A DNA stretch of 64,000 nucleotides from positions 248,001 through 312,000 of the forward strand of contig NZ_JAULBC010000006.1 in NCBI RefSeq assembly GCF_041060425.1, given 5' to 3'. Each line of letters opens with the position of its first letter. Position 1 is the first letter of the stretch. The notes under the pieces are model-generated. The model searched no databases. It had not been told where the DNA came from and saw nothing but the letters and a program-made list of their open reading frames with translations. Source of the stretch: Danxiaibacter flavus (GTDB lineage Bacteria; Bacteroidota; Bacteroidia; Chitinophagales; Chitinophagaceae). Below are positions 25,904 to 35,225 of the stretch, in pieces. Made by a program: the position numbers and the translations under genes.

Positions 25904-26617
25904 ATGATTGAACATCTGCCCTTATATATCGCGCTTGTATTTGGCTTGACAACCATGTTAACCCTATTGCTGGTATATTGGACGATGCGCAATTCGGCAC
26001 TGCATGCAACAAAACATAAAGCCGTTACCGTTACTATTTTAATAACGTTCTGGCTGATCATTCAGGCAGTAATTTCCTTAAGAAATATTTACAGCGAAAG
26101 TACAGACGCAATGCCTCCCAGGCTCTTTCTTTTTGGCGTGTTGCCCGCACTCATCACTATTGCATTATTGTTTATAACAAGCGGAGGAAGACGTTTTGTT
26201 GATAGCCTCCCTTTAAAAAATATTACTTATTTGAATATTGTCCGCATACCAGTTGAAGTGGTGCTTTTTTGGCTGTTTGTCAACAAGGCCGTTCCTAAAC
26301 TTATGACATTTGAAGGCCGTAATTTTGATATCCTTTCGGGAATTACAGCGCCTTTTGTAGCTTATTTCGGATTCACAAAACAGACGCTCGGCAGGCGTGT
26401 TGTGTTGATATGGAATTTTATTTGTCTTGCCCTATTAATGAACGTTGTTGTGCATGCCCTTCTGTCTGTTCCCACGCCTATTCAGAGACTGGCTTTTGAT
26501 CAGCCGAACATTGCGGTGTTACATTTTCCTTTTGTGTGGTTGCCGGTTTTTATTGTACCGGTTGTGTTGTTTGGTCACCTGGTATCTATCCGCCAACTAG
26601 CAAGAAACAACTCTTAA
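25904..26617 (+). CDS. Multi-pass membrane protein of unknown function
   Basis: A 237-residue integral membrane protein with about seven predicted helices: residues 7-27, 42-62, 78-94 (FLFGVLPALITIALLFI), 110-130, 146-160, 168-192 and 205-228 (FPFVWLPVFIVPVVLFGHLVSI). No signal peptide, no charged catalytic motif and no family I can name. The second gene (TPR protein) starts 32 nt downstream on the same strand, so the two are probably one transcript. ATG 25904 is the first start in frame and is followed at once by a hydrophobic helix. Confidence 0.75.
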   Translation: MIEHLPLYIALVFGLTTMLTLLLVYWTMRNSALHATKHKAVTVTILITFWLIIQAVISLRNIYSESTDAMPPRLFLFGVLPALITIALLFITSGGRRFVDSLPLKNITYLNIVRIPVEVVLFWLFVNKAVPKLMTFEGRNFDILSGITAPFVAYFGFTKQTLGRRVVLIWNFICLALLMNVVVHALLSVPTPIQRLAFDQPNIAVLHFPFVWLPVFIVPVVLFGHLVSIRQLARNNS

Positions 26618-26649
26618 ACATACAATCAAATCCTGCAAATACCTGGCTT

Positions 26650-28392
26650 ATGAAAAAAACATTCTTGCTCTGTACTATAGCTGTCTTCCTGATGGCTTTT
26701 GTAAACAGGTACATGATACAAGGCAAAACTGCAAATGCGAGATTCAATGCGGAACAATTTAAGCGTAAGTATTCTGTTAGCTGTGCCGCCCGTATATCTG
26801 CTGAAGAGCTGGATGATCCGGCTAATTCGATACCCTTATTAGAAGGATGGGGCAATTATGTTATGCCCGTTACCGCGGTAAATGATAGCGCGCGGATTTA
26901 CTTTGAACAGGGCATTAACATGTACTATGGGTTTCACATTATAGAGTCGCTGGCATCTTTTGATAAGGCCGTTAAGTTTGACAGCGGCTTTGCTATGGGG
27001 TATTGGGGTAAGGCGCTTGCTTATGGACCGAATATCAATGATTATGGTTATGCGGCTTCTTCGGATGCGCTTGTTGCCTCCGGAAAAGCCAAACTACTTG
27101 CGAATAATTGTACTCCCGTTGAAAAAGCGCTTATAAATGCGATGCAAATACGTTATTCGGCGGATTCTATGCAAAGCAGGGAAAAACTGAACAAAGAATA
27201 CGCAGACGCAATGAAAGCCGTATATGAAAATTTTCCAGAAAGCAATGATGCCGCCGTTTTGTATGCAGATGCTTTGATGCTGCTGCATCCGTGGGATTTG
27301 TATGACCTGGCTGGTGATCCAAAGAAATGGACGCCTGCAATAGTAGATGTGCTTGAAAAAATTATAAAGAAAAATCCGGCGCATCCCGGTGCTTCTCACT
27401 ATTATATTCATGCGGTAGAAGCTTCTAAGCATCCGGAAAAAGCTTTAAATGTTGCAGGCAAATTGCCTGAGCTGATGCCGGGCGTTTCTCATATTGTTCA
27501 TATGCCTGCGCATATCTACATACGTACCGGCAACTACAGCAAGGGTGCTGAATTAAACATGAAGGCTGTGGAAGGCTATAAAAATTACCTTTCCGTTTAT
27601 CCTGCTGTTGTCAATAATGCTCCATTGTATCTTGTTCATAATCTCCACATGGAAGCAACCTGTGCCAATATGGATGGGCGGTTTGCTTATGCTGCGAAGG
27701 TTTCAGAAGATTGTAAGAACAGCTTTGATAGCAGCTGGTTAAGTATGCCCGATTTTCCGGGCATATTTGTGCAGTATGTTTATATGATGCCCTATTTCAC
27801 ACAGATCCGTTTTGGAAAATGGGATGACATTTTGCAGGCCCCGGAACTGCCTTCTGCTTATGTGTATGCAAATCTGATATGGCATTATGGAAGAGGACTT
27901 GCTTTTGCCCGCAAGCATGATTTTGAAAAAGCCCAGGCGGAACTTGCAGCGTTGTGGCAGTTCTTAACAAACAATCAGTTGAAAGCACCGGCCCCAACTT
28001 ATTCGAATCCCGGCATCAATGGCTCTAAAGTTGCTGAAAAGATATTAATGGGTGTGATTGCCGAAGAACAGCAGAACTATGATAAAGCCGTCACCTTTCT
28101 TACTGAAGCAGTCAGCGGGGAGGATGCCATGATTTACGATGAGCCGAAAGACTGGCCGCACCCTGCAAGGCAATACCTGGGAAATGTATTGTTGAAAGCC
28201 GGTAAATTCTCTGATGCTGAACGTGTTTTCAAGAAAGACCTGGAGCTCAATCCCAATAACGGATGGTCACTTACCGGGTTAAAAGATGCGCTTGCCAAAC
28301 AAGGAAAAACCAAAGACGCTGCTGCTGTAAGTGAAGCACTAAGTAAAGCATTTGTGAACAGTGATACAAAAATTAGTTCGGCAGTATTTTAA
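26650..28392 (+). CDS. Tetratricopeptide-repeat protein, exported or membrane-anchored
   Basis: A 580-residue protein with an N-terminal hydrophobic signal/anchor (MKKTFLLCTIAVFLMAFVNRY). I start at ATG 26650; the frame is open 38 codons further up, but that part overlaps the preceding gene. TPR-like helices recur: ARIYFEQGINMYYGFHIIESLASFDKAVKFD (about 80-110), GNYSKGAELNMKAVEGYKNYLSVYP (about 296-320), EEQQNYDKAVTFLTEAVSG (about 475-493), and GKFSDAERVFKKDLELNPNNGWSL (about 518-541). HPGASHYYIHAVEASKHPEKAL and SHIVHMPAHIYIRTGNY resemble a group of bacterial TPR proteins of unknown role. Likely a periplasmic scaffold; no enzyme motif is seen. Confidence 0.85.
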   Translation: MKKTFLLCTIAVFLMAFVNRYMIQGKTANARFNAEQFKRKYSVSCAARISAEELDDPANSIPLLEGWGNYVMPVTAVNDSARIYFEQGINMYYGFHIIESLASFDKAVKFDSGFAMGYWGKALAYGPNINDYGYAASSDALVASGKAKLLANNCTPVEKALINAMQIRYSADSMQSREKLNKEYADAMKAVYENFPESNDAAVLYADALMLLHPWDLYDLAGDPKKWTPAIVDVLEKIIKKNPAHPGASHYYIHAVEASKHPEKALNVAGKLPELMPGVSHIVHMPAHIYIRTGNYSKGAELNMKAVEGYKNYLSVYPAVVNNAPLYLVHNLHMEATCANMDGRFAYAAKVSEDCKNSFDSSWLSMPDFPGIFVQYVYMMPYFTQIRFGKWDDILQAPELPSAYVYANLIWHYGRGLAFARKHDFEKAQAELAALWQFLTNNQLKAPAPTYSNPGINGSKVAEKILMGVIAEEQQNYDKAVTFLTEAVSGEDAMIYDEPKDWPHPARQYLGNVLLKAGKFSDAERVFKKDLELNPNNGWSLTGLKDALAKQGKTKDAAAVSEALSKAFVNSDTKISSAVF

Positions 28393-28579
28393 GCCTGTTT
28401 ACGTCGATCTTTTTTCTTTCGTTTTTGTTTCCAATGAGGGTGTGAGTGTTTCTTGCAGATGTTGGCATGCTGTAAAAGCAACATGTACACATGCGTACAT
28501 TTATTTTAAGGCGGAATAAGCTTGGGCTAAAGCAATTTCCATGTATGAAAGATTGATACTCTTTTAATTTTAAAAACAG

Positions 28580-29110
28580 ATGAATTACTCCAATGCAATT
28601 GTTGAAGATTTAATGCGTCAGTTTAAAAACGTTATAGGCAAAGACTTTGAAAAATACCGGAATCATGTCTATCGCGTTTTTATTAATTGCCTGTTACTCG
28701 ATAATGAGAAAACCAATGAAGAAAAATATTCCATTGCTGCAGTATTGCATGATATAGGTATCTGGACGAATAATACGATCGATTATATAGATCCGTCTGT
28801 AATCCGGGCAAGACAATATTTAACATCGGTTGGTAAAGATGAATGGGCTGAAGAGATAACGCAGATGATTTATTGGCACCACAAAATAAAATGCTACAAC
28901 GGTGATTATAAACAGACGGTAGAAACGTTCCGCCGTGCGGATCTGATGGATGTTTCTTTGGGCTTGTTCAAATTTGGAAACAATCATAACACTTTAAAAG
29001 ATTCAAAAAAACAATTCCCCAATAAAGGCTTTCATGTGTTTCTTCTTAAAAAGCTGGGCGTAAACTTTATCAGGCATCCGCTTAATCCATTGCCCATGTT
29101 TAAGAGATAA
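28580..29110 (+). CDS. HD-domain phosphohydrolase
   Basis: A 176-residue single HD domain. The metal-binding residues are His29 (KYRNHVYRV), the His57-Asp58 doublet (AVLHDIGIW) and Asp121 (RRADLMD); His100/His101 (YWHHKI) may add ligands. HD proteins hydrolyse phosphate esters of nucleotides or related metabolites; the substrate is unknown. No signal peptide or regulatory domain. It stands alone, 187 nt after the TPR gene on the same strand. Confidence 0.8.
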   Translation: MNYSNAIVEDLMRQFKNVIGKDFEKYRNHVYRVFINCLLLDNEKTNEEKYSIAAVLHDIGIWTNNTIDYIDPSVIRARQYLTSVGKDEWAEEITQMIYWHHKIKCYNGDYKQTVETFRRADLMDVSLGLFKFGNNHNTLKDSKKQFPNKGFHVFLLKKLGVNFIRHPLNPLPMFKR

Positions 29111-29213
29111 TGCGTTTTTTATCCTGAAATATTTTATCGTATTGTAAAGAGGCTCATTTATCAATAAAAGAATCAATCATAATGTGGATCAAATGAAGGA
29201 GGTCAGGGTAATT

Positions 29214-29247
29214 TTAAAAATAAAAAAGCTTCCGTTGCCGGAAGCTT
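29214..29247 (-). terminator. Terminator of beta-helix lipoprotein gene
   Basis: AAGCTTCCG (29226-29234) and CGGAAGCTT (29239-29247) pair perfectly around TTGC. On the minus strand the stem is followed by T6ATTTTTA. It is 37 nt past the stop codon of the gene at 29284. Confidence 0.85.
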
Positions 29248-29283
29248 GAAGACGAGCATTAATGCTCAATTTGAGGGATTATC

Positions 29284-30477
29284 CTATCGACCATCGGTGC
29301 CACCGATATATGCGTTTTTAGCGTAATCAACAGTTTTCTTTTGCCAGCTTTCCCTGTCATAAGTAAAGTTGGTAACGGTACCCGGTATTGCTGCCTTTGC
29401 GCCGTTGTTTGTACCATTGATTACGTATAATGCGTTTTTGCCTTTGACAGATGTTGTTTGCTTAACACTTGCATTTTCCAGTAACAGCTTTTTAGGCGGC
29501 AGGTTAAAGCCGCGGTCGTACCTGTTGTCCACAATTATGCCGTATGATTTTGCAGAAAGTGAAACATCCTGCAATGCAACATTGCTGACATGTGTGTCGC
29601 CATTGGAGAACAATGTAAGACCCGCGCCGGTACTCTTATTTACAGAAAGATTTTTAAACCTGCCGGTTGTGGCATCCTGTATTGCAATGCCGCTCATCTG
29701 GCTTTCTTTGTTTTCAGTTCCGGCATTTATTACAGTAATACCGTCAACATTGCAATCTTGTGCATTGGTTACCTGGAAGCCATCCCATCCTGTGTTTTCC
29801 GCTCTGCAGTTTTTAACAGTTAAACCGATTATGGGGCTGTTCTTAAATCCATTCTGATAGTCTGATGTATTTCCGATATAATAGCCTTCGTTTGTACAAT
29901 TCTTAACCGATATGTTTGCTATTGAAATATTTTTAATAACCGCTTTTGGATAATAGCTGTCCGGATTGTCAGCCATGGCATCATTCTTTAACATGAAACC
30001 GATAGCTGCGCCATCAACATTCACGTTTTGAAAAGCAATGTCTGAACAATAGTAAGCTCTGATTCCAATTGCGGTAGGAGCACCCTTGATGTTAATATTA
30101 ACTACTTTAACAAAAGAGCCTTTTATATCAAAAGAAGTGCGATCGTGGCCGCCAATTACAACATCTCTTTCAGCAGTAACAATCACAGGCTTTTCTTTAG
30201 TGCCGTTAACATTGTACAGGGCCACGCGCATAACGCTCTGTGGTATAACCAGGGTGTCACCTGGTTCATAGCTTATGGCGCCAGCATCTTTTATATATAC
30301 TGATGATCCGTTTAAAGGAAGATTAATTTTTTTACCGGTAAATTGGGGAGGAGTATTTTCTGTTTCAGTTTCCTCACGCTCTGTGGGCGATGTCGGTGCA
30401 ACAACATCATTAGACTTAGAGCAGCTAATCAATAGCATGGTACCACACAGTAGTAACCCTACAATGGTTTTGATCAT
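29284..30477 (-). CDS. Right-handed beta-helix lipoprotein
   Basis: A 397-residue surface or periplasmic lipoprotein (lipobox LLISC, Cys19) with a Glu/Thr-rich linker (about 25-50). From about residue 90 on it shows short repeated strands typical of a parallel beta-helix (DIAFQNVNVDGAAIGFML, IANISVKNCTNEGYYIG, IIGLTVKNCRAENTGWDGFQV, VDGITVINAGTENKES, FKNLSVNKSTGAGLTL). Such folds bind or cleave polysaccharides (pectate lyase, alginate epimerase), but I see no definite catalytic Asp/Arg cluster, so binding or lyase activity is open. Monocistronic, with its own terminator and a -7-like box 77-84 nt upstream. Confidence 0.82.
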   Translation of the reverse strand: MIKTIVGLLLCGTMLLISCSKSNDVVAPTSPTEREETETENTPPQFTGKKINLPLNGSSVYIKDAGAISYEPGDTLVIPQSVMRVALYNVNGTKEKPVIVTAERDVVIGGHDRTSFDIKGSFVKVVNINIKGAPTAIGIRAYYCSDIAFQNVNVDGAAIGFMLKNDAMADNPDSYYPKAVIKNISIANISVKNCTNEGYYIGNTSDYQNGFKNSPIIGLTVKNCRAENTGWDGFQVTNAQDCNVDGITVINAGTENKESQMSGIAIQDATTGRFKNLSVNKSTGAGLTLFSNGDTHVSNVALQDVSLSAKSYGIIVDNRYDRGFNLPPKKLLLENASVKQTTSVKGKNALYVINGTNNGAKAAIPGTVTNFTYDRESWQKKTVDYAKNAYIGGTDGR

Positions 30478-30553
30478 GGATATTGTTTTTTAGAAAATTG
30501 GATTTACTCAAAGAGGGCAATTAAAATATAACTGTATCCCTTTTTTCGTGGCG

Positions 30554-30561
30554 CAAAGTTA
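30554..30561 (-). promoter_or_regulatory. Candidate -7 box for beta-helix lipoprotein gene
   Basis: Minus strand TAACTTTG, an exact TAnnTTTG match, 77 nt upstream of the ATG at 30477. The -33 element is not clear. Confidence 0.4.
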
Positions 30562-30711
30562 TTACCTGGCAATCGATTTTTTTTGTTAAATGGCATTAAA
30601 TTTCTATAAAGAATAATTAATATTTGACAGGAAAAATGGATTTAGTTTAACTGTAAAAAAATAATTTAATGCTTTTGTAAATGGTAATCATCATCAATTT
30701 TCAATTTCAAT

Positions 30712-30758
30712 AAATAAAAAGGCCCGAAGCGCAGGCATGGGGAATCCTGCCTTCGGGC
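30712..30758 (-). terminator. Terminator of the small Tyr-rich exported protein gene
   Basis: GCCCGAAG and CAGG pair with CCTG and CTTCGGGC (30722-30758) around a 10-nt loop; the minus strand continues TTTTTATTTAT. Located 25 nt past the stop at 30783. Confidence 0.85.
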
Positions 30759-30782
30759 GTCGGTTTTTAACCAGGTTTTTCA

Positions 30783-31166
30783 TCAGGACTTATAATAATT
30801 CCTCTTTGCCTGGTCGATGGCATTTTCCCTGTCATTTCTGAAGTTCCGGATCATTTGTCTCCTTTCTTTACCGCTAAGTGTGTTATCCATTCTTACAGAT
30901 TTTATCTTGTCGGCGTAGTCATTCCTGATATCTGCAATTTGCATATCAAGTTTGGAAGGCCTGTTATAATAATAAGGTTGGTTCCAGTAAAATGGAGAAT
31001 ATAATCCAAAACCGGCATAAGGGTAATAGTAGTATGGGGCATATCCAAAGCCACCATGCACTATTACAGTCCTTCCGCCGTAGTGTGGGGCTGCATGGCC
31101 GTTAAATGCAGCAAATGAAGTGGAAACAATGCCAGTCATCAATAAGGCCGCCAGTAACTTTTTCAT
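30783..31166 (-). CDS. Small exported Tyr/Gly-rich protein
   Basis: A 127-residue protein with a clear signal peptide (MKKLLAALLMTGIVSTSFA, cleavage about 19-20). A Gly/Tyr/Pro-rich low-complexity middle (GFGYAPYYYYPYAGFGLYSPF, residues about 39-59, then YWNQPYYYNRP) is followed by a charged helix (about 72-127; DIRNDYADKIKSVRMD, GKERRQMIRNFRNDRENAI). I know no function. The plan (aromatic-rich region plus coiled charged tail) is shared with many small Bacteroidota envelope proteins. Monocistronic. Confidence 0.75.
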   Translation of the reverse strand: MKKLLAALLMTGIVSTSFAAFNGHAAPHYGGRTVIVHGGFGYAPYYYYPYAGFGLYSPFYWNQPYYYNRPSKLDMQIADIRNDYADKIKSVRMDNTLSGKERRQMIRNFRNDRENAIDQAKRNYYKS

Positions 31167-31301
31167 AAAATGCTTTTAATCCATAGACTACAGCCAAATT
31201 CAAAAGTTACGAAACCAACACTATTATAACTATTCTGTAACGATTGGCACAATGAAATACCACACAACACTGTTGTGCACGTAAAGAATCCTGATTATTC
31301 T

Positions 31302-33332
31302 TTAAATAATACTGGCTTTTTGTTCGATGGGAATATCAAACCAGAAAATGGAACCTTCTGCCGGGCTGCTTTCTACATAGAGATGACCATTGTGACGATG
31401 AATAATTTCTTTGCAGATATAAAGGCCGATTCCCAGGCCGGGTTGGTTTGCCTGATCTTCTACACGATAAAATCTGGAAAAAATATGCTCCTGTAATTCT
31501 TCTTTTATGCCTATTCCAAAGTCCCGGATTGCCAATATGGCCCGGTGGTCTTCCTTATGTGTCTCGACTTTTACAACGTTGGCCCTGGGAGAATATTTTA
31601 CTGCATTGCTAAGCAGATTGATGATGACCTGTTCTATTCGTTGTTTGTCTGCATAAACAAACAGATCATCCTGTTTAAAATTCAGCTCAATTGTATGGGA
31701 TTTAACAGAATATTGAAATTGAGTTACAACCTCCCTGGTTAGTTGAACAAGATCAAAATGCGTAAAAGACAATGGCAGCTTACCACCTTCCAGCTTAGAT
31801 ACGTCCAGCAGGTCAGAAACAAGGTTAGATAGCTTCTTCACTTGTTTCAGGGCGATCTTTATAAAGTCTTTATTCTGATCATCAGTTTCAAGTGAAGAAT
31901 CAATCAATTGAAGAAAACCGTTAAGGCTTGTGATAGGTGTTTTCAATTCATGGCTGGCCTGGCTAATAAACTCATCTTTCTTTTCACTTAGTTGTCTTAC
32001 CTCCTCATAAAGTTTTGCATTGTCCAGGGCGATGGCTGCCTGCACAGCAATTGCTGAAACAAGATCTTCATGTTCTTTGGTAAACTTTCCTGGTTGGGGA
32101 TGGCCGTAAAACAGTCCTCCAATTACAGTGCCGTCCTTTGAAACAACAGGCACAGCCAGGTAACTTACAACCGGCAGATGTCCTTTCGGCATTCCGTAGT
32201 AGGGCGCATTTTTGCCGTAACGTTCATCTTTTCTAATGTCATCAACCCGTATAATGCCTTCACCTGCAAAAGTTGGTTTAAAGATGTCGGTATTGCGTGG
32301 CATTCCTAATTTCTCAAAGACTTCTTTTGGAGCCCCGCTTAAAGTGTACAGCATGTACGCTTCATTATTGTTGTCTGTAGTGTTGTAAAAGAATGCGCCA
32401 AATTCAGCACCGGTTAATTGAGTGGTGGCATCCGTTACATTCTGGAGAATTTTATCTATATCCAACGTCTGGGAAATAAGCTTTCCCAGGTTATTCATCG
32501 TTTCCAGGTTGCCGGCATTTTGCAATAAGGTTTTTTCCGCATCTTTTTGCCTGCTGATATCCCGCGCAATTTTTGAAGCACCAATGACGGTACCGTTCTT
32601 GTCCTTGATGGGAGAAATGGTGAGTGATACAGGAATAAGTGAACCGCTTTTTGTAAGTCGCATTGTTTCGAAATGTTCAACACGTTCATTGTTTCTTATC
32701 TTGCTTAGAATCATCAATTCATCATTCCGGTAATCCGAAGGAATTATAGTAACAATTGGTTTCCCTATCATTTCTGCCTCAGTATATCCAAACATCCTTT
32801 CCGCTCCAATATTCCAGCTGGTGATTATGCCGTTCAGGTTCTTACTTATAATAGCGTCATCAGAAGATTCAATAATAGCGGCGAGCATGGCTTGTTTTGC
32901 TTCGCCTTTACGTTGCTCGGTCACATCGACTAAAGTACTTACAACATGGGTCAGTTTGTGTTCCACATCATACACAGGCATGGAATGCATTTGTATGTTT
33001 AGTTTCTCGCCATCAGGTCTTTCTATAATCACTTCTTCATTATCGAAGGCCACTTCCTGTTTTATTGCCATTGCTACAGGTGAACAGGCAGGTTCGATGG
33101 TATCTCCATTTGGGGACATTAGTTTAAATGCCCCACACCATTGATCATGCCCTGTAGCTGGTGTCCTTCCCCACAGCTTTGCGGCTGCTGCATTATAGTA
33201 AACGATGCGTCCTGAATTGTCACAAACATAAATGGCAATCGCTAAATGGTCCATAAAATGCATCACCGAAGTAATATCAGATGCTTTATCCAAAGAATCA
33301 GACAAGTAATTAAGATGAGTGGACTGTATCAT
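31302..33332 (-). CDS. Sensor histidine kinase (PAS-PAS-GAF-HisKA-HATPase)
   Basis: A 676-residue soluble hybrid-free kinase. Domains: PAS1 (about 25-135; GRIVYYNAAAAKLWGR), PAS2 (about 145-265; GIITSWNIGAERMFGYTEAEMIG), GAF (about 285-440; VVSYLAVPVVSKDGTVIGGLFYG), HisKA with H-box SHELKTPITSL (about 465), and HATPase with N-box IINLLSNAVKYSP, G1 DFGIGI and G2 PGLGIGL. No membrane helices, so it senses cytosolic signals, perhaps redox or small ligands. I start at ATG 33332; six codons upstream is an in-frame TTG. No response regulator is adjacent, so it is an orphan in this window. Confidence 0.92.
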   Translation of the reverse strand: MIQSTHLNYLSDSLDKASDITSVMHFMDHLAIAIYVCDNSGRIVYYNAAAAKLWGRTPATGHDQWCGAFKLMSPNGDTIEPACSPVAMAIKQEVAFDNEEVIIERPDGEKLNIQMHSMPVYDVEHKLTHVVSTLVDVTEQRKGEAKQAMLAAIIESSDDAIISKNLNGIITSWNIGAERMFGYTEAEMIGKPIVTIIPSDYRNDELMILSKIRNNERVEHFETMRLTKSGSLIPVSLTISPIKDKNGTVIGASKIARDISRQKDAEKTLLQNAGNLETMNNLGKLISQTLDIDKILQNVTDATTQLTGAEFGAFFYNTTDNNNEAYMLYTLSGAPKEVFEKLGMPRNTDIFKPTFAGEGIIRVDDIRKDERYGKNAPYYGMPKGHLPVVSYLAVPVVSKDGTVIGGLFYGHPQPGKFTKEHEDLVSAIAVQAAIALDNAKLYEEVRQLSEKKDEFISQASHELKTPITSLNGFLQLIDSSLETDDQNKDFIKIALKQVKKLSNLVSDLLDVSKLEGGKLPLSFTHFDLVQLTREVVTQFQYSVKSHTIELNFKQDDLFVYADKQRIEQVIINLLSNAVKYSPRANVVKVETHKEDHRAILAIRDFGIGIKEELQEHIFSRFYRVEDQANQPGLGIGLYICKEIIHRHNGHLYVESSPAEGSIFWFDIPIEQKASII

Positions 33333-33461
33333 GTGGGTATCCAATAACAACTTATTTTACATTGAAAATACTAACTGTTATTCTTATAGAGATATTTTTT
33401 ATTATATTCAGATCTTTTGTTGGCACATTAAATGGTCAGATAGCTGATGATACTTAAATGA

Positions 33462-33497
33462 AGGCGCCCCTCCGGTATACCGGAACGACGCCTTTTT
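33462..33497. terminator. Hairpin between kinase and DUF2383-type genes
   Basis: AGGCG (33462-33466) pairs with CGCCT (33489-33493) enclosing the perfect palindrome CCGGTATACCGG. A T-run follows on the plus strand only. Probable terminator for the minus-strand gene ending at 33518, though the T-tract is on the wrong strand. Confidence 0.5.
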
Positions 33498-33517
33498 CAA
33501 CCATTGCTGCAAAATCA

Positions 33518-33970
33518 TTATACTGTGTGCGCATCGCGAAGTGCTTTTACTTCATCATGAGCCTGCTTTAGTTCGGTCTGTTGCGACTGAATAAGCGTGC
33601 GAATATTGGAAGGAAGTTCTTCCTTCAATGCATGCCTGTATGCTTTTTGCACGTTATCTTCTCCAAATTCAGCGTTGCTTAATATAGCGTGGTCATTGTT
33701 TCCTGCAAATGCTGACTTAATATCCATCCACATACGGTACAGTTTGCCGCCGGTTGTTGTATCCGTGGCGATGGTACCTTTAAGAACTTGTATTTCAGTA
33801 CCCAGGGCTGATTTGCATTTGTGGCTTTGTTGTATATAGTTAAGAAAACTCGGTTTAAGGTCCTCATCTTCAGGTCGCAGTTCCTTCAATGCCTTTTCGT
33901 ACCCCGCTATACGGTCGTTATGAATTTGAACAAGATCATTCAATGTTTCAATTACATGGTCGTTTGTCAT
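33518..33970 (-). CDS. DUF2383 / PA2169-like four-helix protein
   Basis: A 150-residue all-helical protein: VIETLNDLVQIHNDRIAGYEKAL (about 5-27), FLNYIQQSHKCKSALGTEIQVL (about 40-61), AILSNAEFGEDNVQKAYRHAL (about 91-111) and IRTLIQSQQTELKQAHDEVKAL (about 120-141). This resembles the ferritin-like PA2169/DUF2383 family, linked to stress or envelope conditions in other bacteria, but the metal ligands of true ferritins are not apparent. Start at ATG 33970; the upstream 28 in-frame codons are unlikely. Monocistronic. Confidence 0.75.
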   Translation of the reverse strand: MTNDHVIETLNDLVQIHNDRIAGYEKALKELRPEDEDLKPSFLNYIQQSHKCKSALGTEIQVLKGTIATDTTTGGKLYRMWMDIKSAFAGNNDHAILSNAEFGEDNVQKAYRHALKEELPSNIRTLIQSQQTELKQAHDEVKALRDAHTV

Positions 33971-34418
33971 AACACTTGTTTTTCGATTATAAAAGTGGTT
34001 CGCTATTTCTTTGAAACAAACAAAAGGCCAAGACGATTCACAGATGTAATTCATATAGCATAACAGTCCGGAACAGATGATTTACTAACGTACATTTACA
34101 AATGCTGTGGTCTGTTTTTCCTTTTGTGGATTTGAGGCAACAGATGTGTAAATGTGCAAATGTGCGGATGTGCAAATTTGCGGATGTGCGAATGTGCGGA
34201 TGTGCGAATAAGGATTTGGAATTGGCGGGAAGAATGAAGCTTAAACATCTATTGTATGCACTGAAAATTTCGGAAATAATTAATCAACCCTGCTTCTGTT
34301 TAACAATTGAGTCATGATTAAATAGAATTAAAGTTCGCTGAAAGGAAGCTTAAAGTGATGTTTAAATACTGAATTTATATATATATTTAAGCATCTGAAA
34401 AAACTGGCTGCCATATCG
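33971..34418. other. Intergenic region with GTGCGGATG word repeat
   Basis: About 450 bp. A run of GTGCAAATGTGCGGATG-type words (34143-34210) is the same family as at 3240-3435. The remainder (34211-34390) is AT-rich and includes the TATATATATA stretch before the next gene; no other gene is seen. Confidence 0.6.
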
Positions 34419-34961
34419 TTGCTATTACTGTTCCTATTTAATCTCATAGGTTATAACCTGTTGTTTTCATATTTGCAGCTGCGTTCCTCTACACAATTAG
34501 AAGCTTATCTTGATAAGGGTAATTATAACGATGAAGACCTGATCACCATCCGCGTACCTTTTAACGTTCCATATCAGGCGCAGGTTTCAACATATGAAAG
34601 GGTAAGCGGTGAAATTGAACTGAACGGTTCAACATACAGATATGTTAAACGCAAGTTTGAAAAGGGGCAGCTGGTTTTGCTTTGTATTCCAGACCACAAT
34701 AAAACTGTGTTGAAAACAGCCAAAAACGAATATGCTTCCCGTGTTGCTGATATCCCCGGCGGAAATAACAAGACCGGTGAGATTGTTAAAAAGCAACAAA
34801 CAGGAAGTGAGTATGAAGAACTTTCTGGTGCAATTCTTCCTATTATTACATCTCCATATGCACGTGAATTTTTACGTGGCGAAAACTACAGGTTAACACA
34901 AGGCTTCGAATCCTTGTCAGCCAAACCTCCTCAAACTGTTACAGTTCTTCTCTTTGGCTAA
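34419..34961 (+). CDS. Membrane-anchored hypothetical protein, start uncertain
   Basis: About 180 residues: an N-terminal helix (LLLLFLFNLIGYNLLFSYL) and an extracytoplasmic part (about 25-180) I cannot assign (NYNDEDLITIRVPFNVPYQ; GEIELNGSTYRYVKRKFEKGQLVLLCIPDH). The frame has no ATG: an in-frame TGA lies at 34356, and the natural protein would seem to begin at or before KHLKKLAAIS (34389 on). TTG at 34419 is the first conventional start but would cut into the helix. Either a rarer start is used or a base is missing upstream (an out-of-frame ATG sits at 34358). It precedes the CMD cluster by 264 bp on the same strand. Confidence 0.6.
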   Translation: MLLLFLFNLIGYNLLFSYLQLRSSTQLEAYLDKGNYNDEDLITIRVPFNVPYQAQVSTYERVSGEIELNGSTYRYVKRKFEKGQLVLLCIPDHNKTVLKTAKNEYASRVADIPGGNNKTGEIVKKQQTGSEYEELSGAILPIITSPYAREFLRGENYRLTQGFESLSAKPPQTVTVLLFG

Positions 34962-35225
34962 AGCAGGAATGCACAACGCAGAAACTTTGAGCTGGCGTAT
35001 TGTCGTGCTGGCCAATTCGAGCATTAATGCGGGTACGTTACCACCTCAATTATTCAGGAAAATTCAAATCTTTTTTCGTGATCTGGCTTCGCACAGGGCT
35101 GGCATCCTCGCATACGGTGCATCACGGTACATATACGTCAGTAACGTGAAGTAGCTGTTCTGCGTGCATTACATGCCCGAAGAATGGAGTGTTCCGGTTC
35201 ATTTGATCTTTTTAATCTTAATTCT

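Larger units (their letters stand above)
30478..30782. other. 305-bp intergenic region
   Basis: AT-rich; contains the -7-like box of the beta-helix gene (30554-30561) and the terminator of the next gene (30721-30758). Nothing else is evident. Confidence 0.5.
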
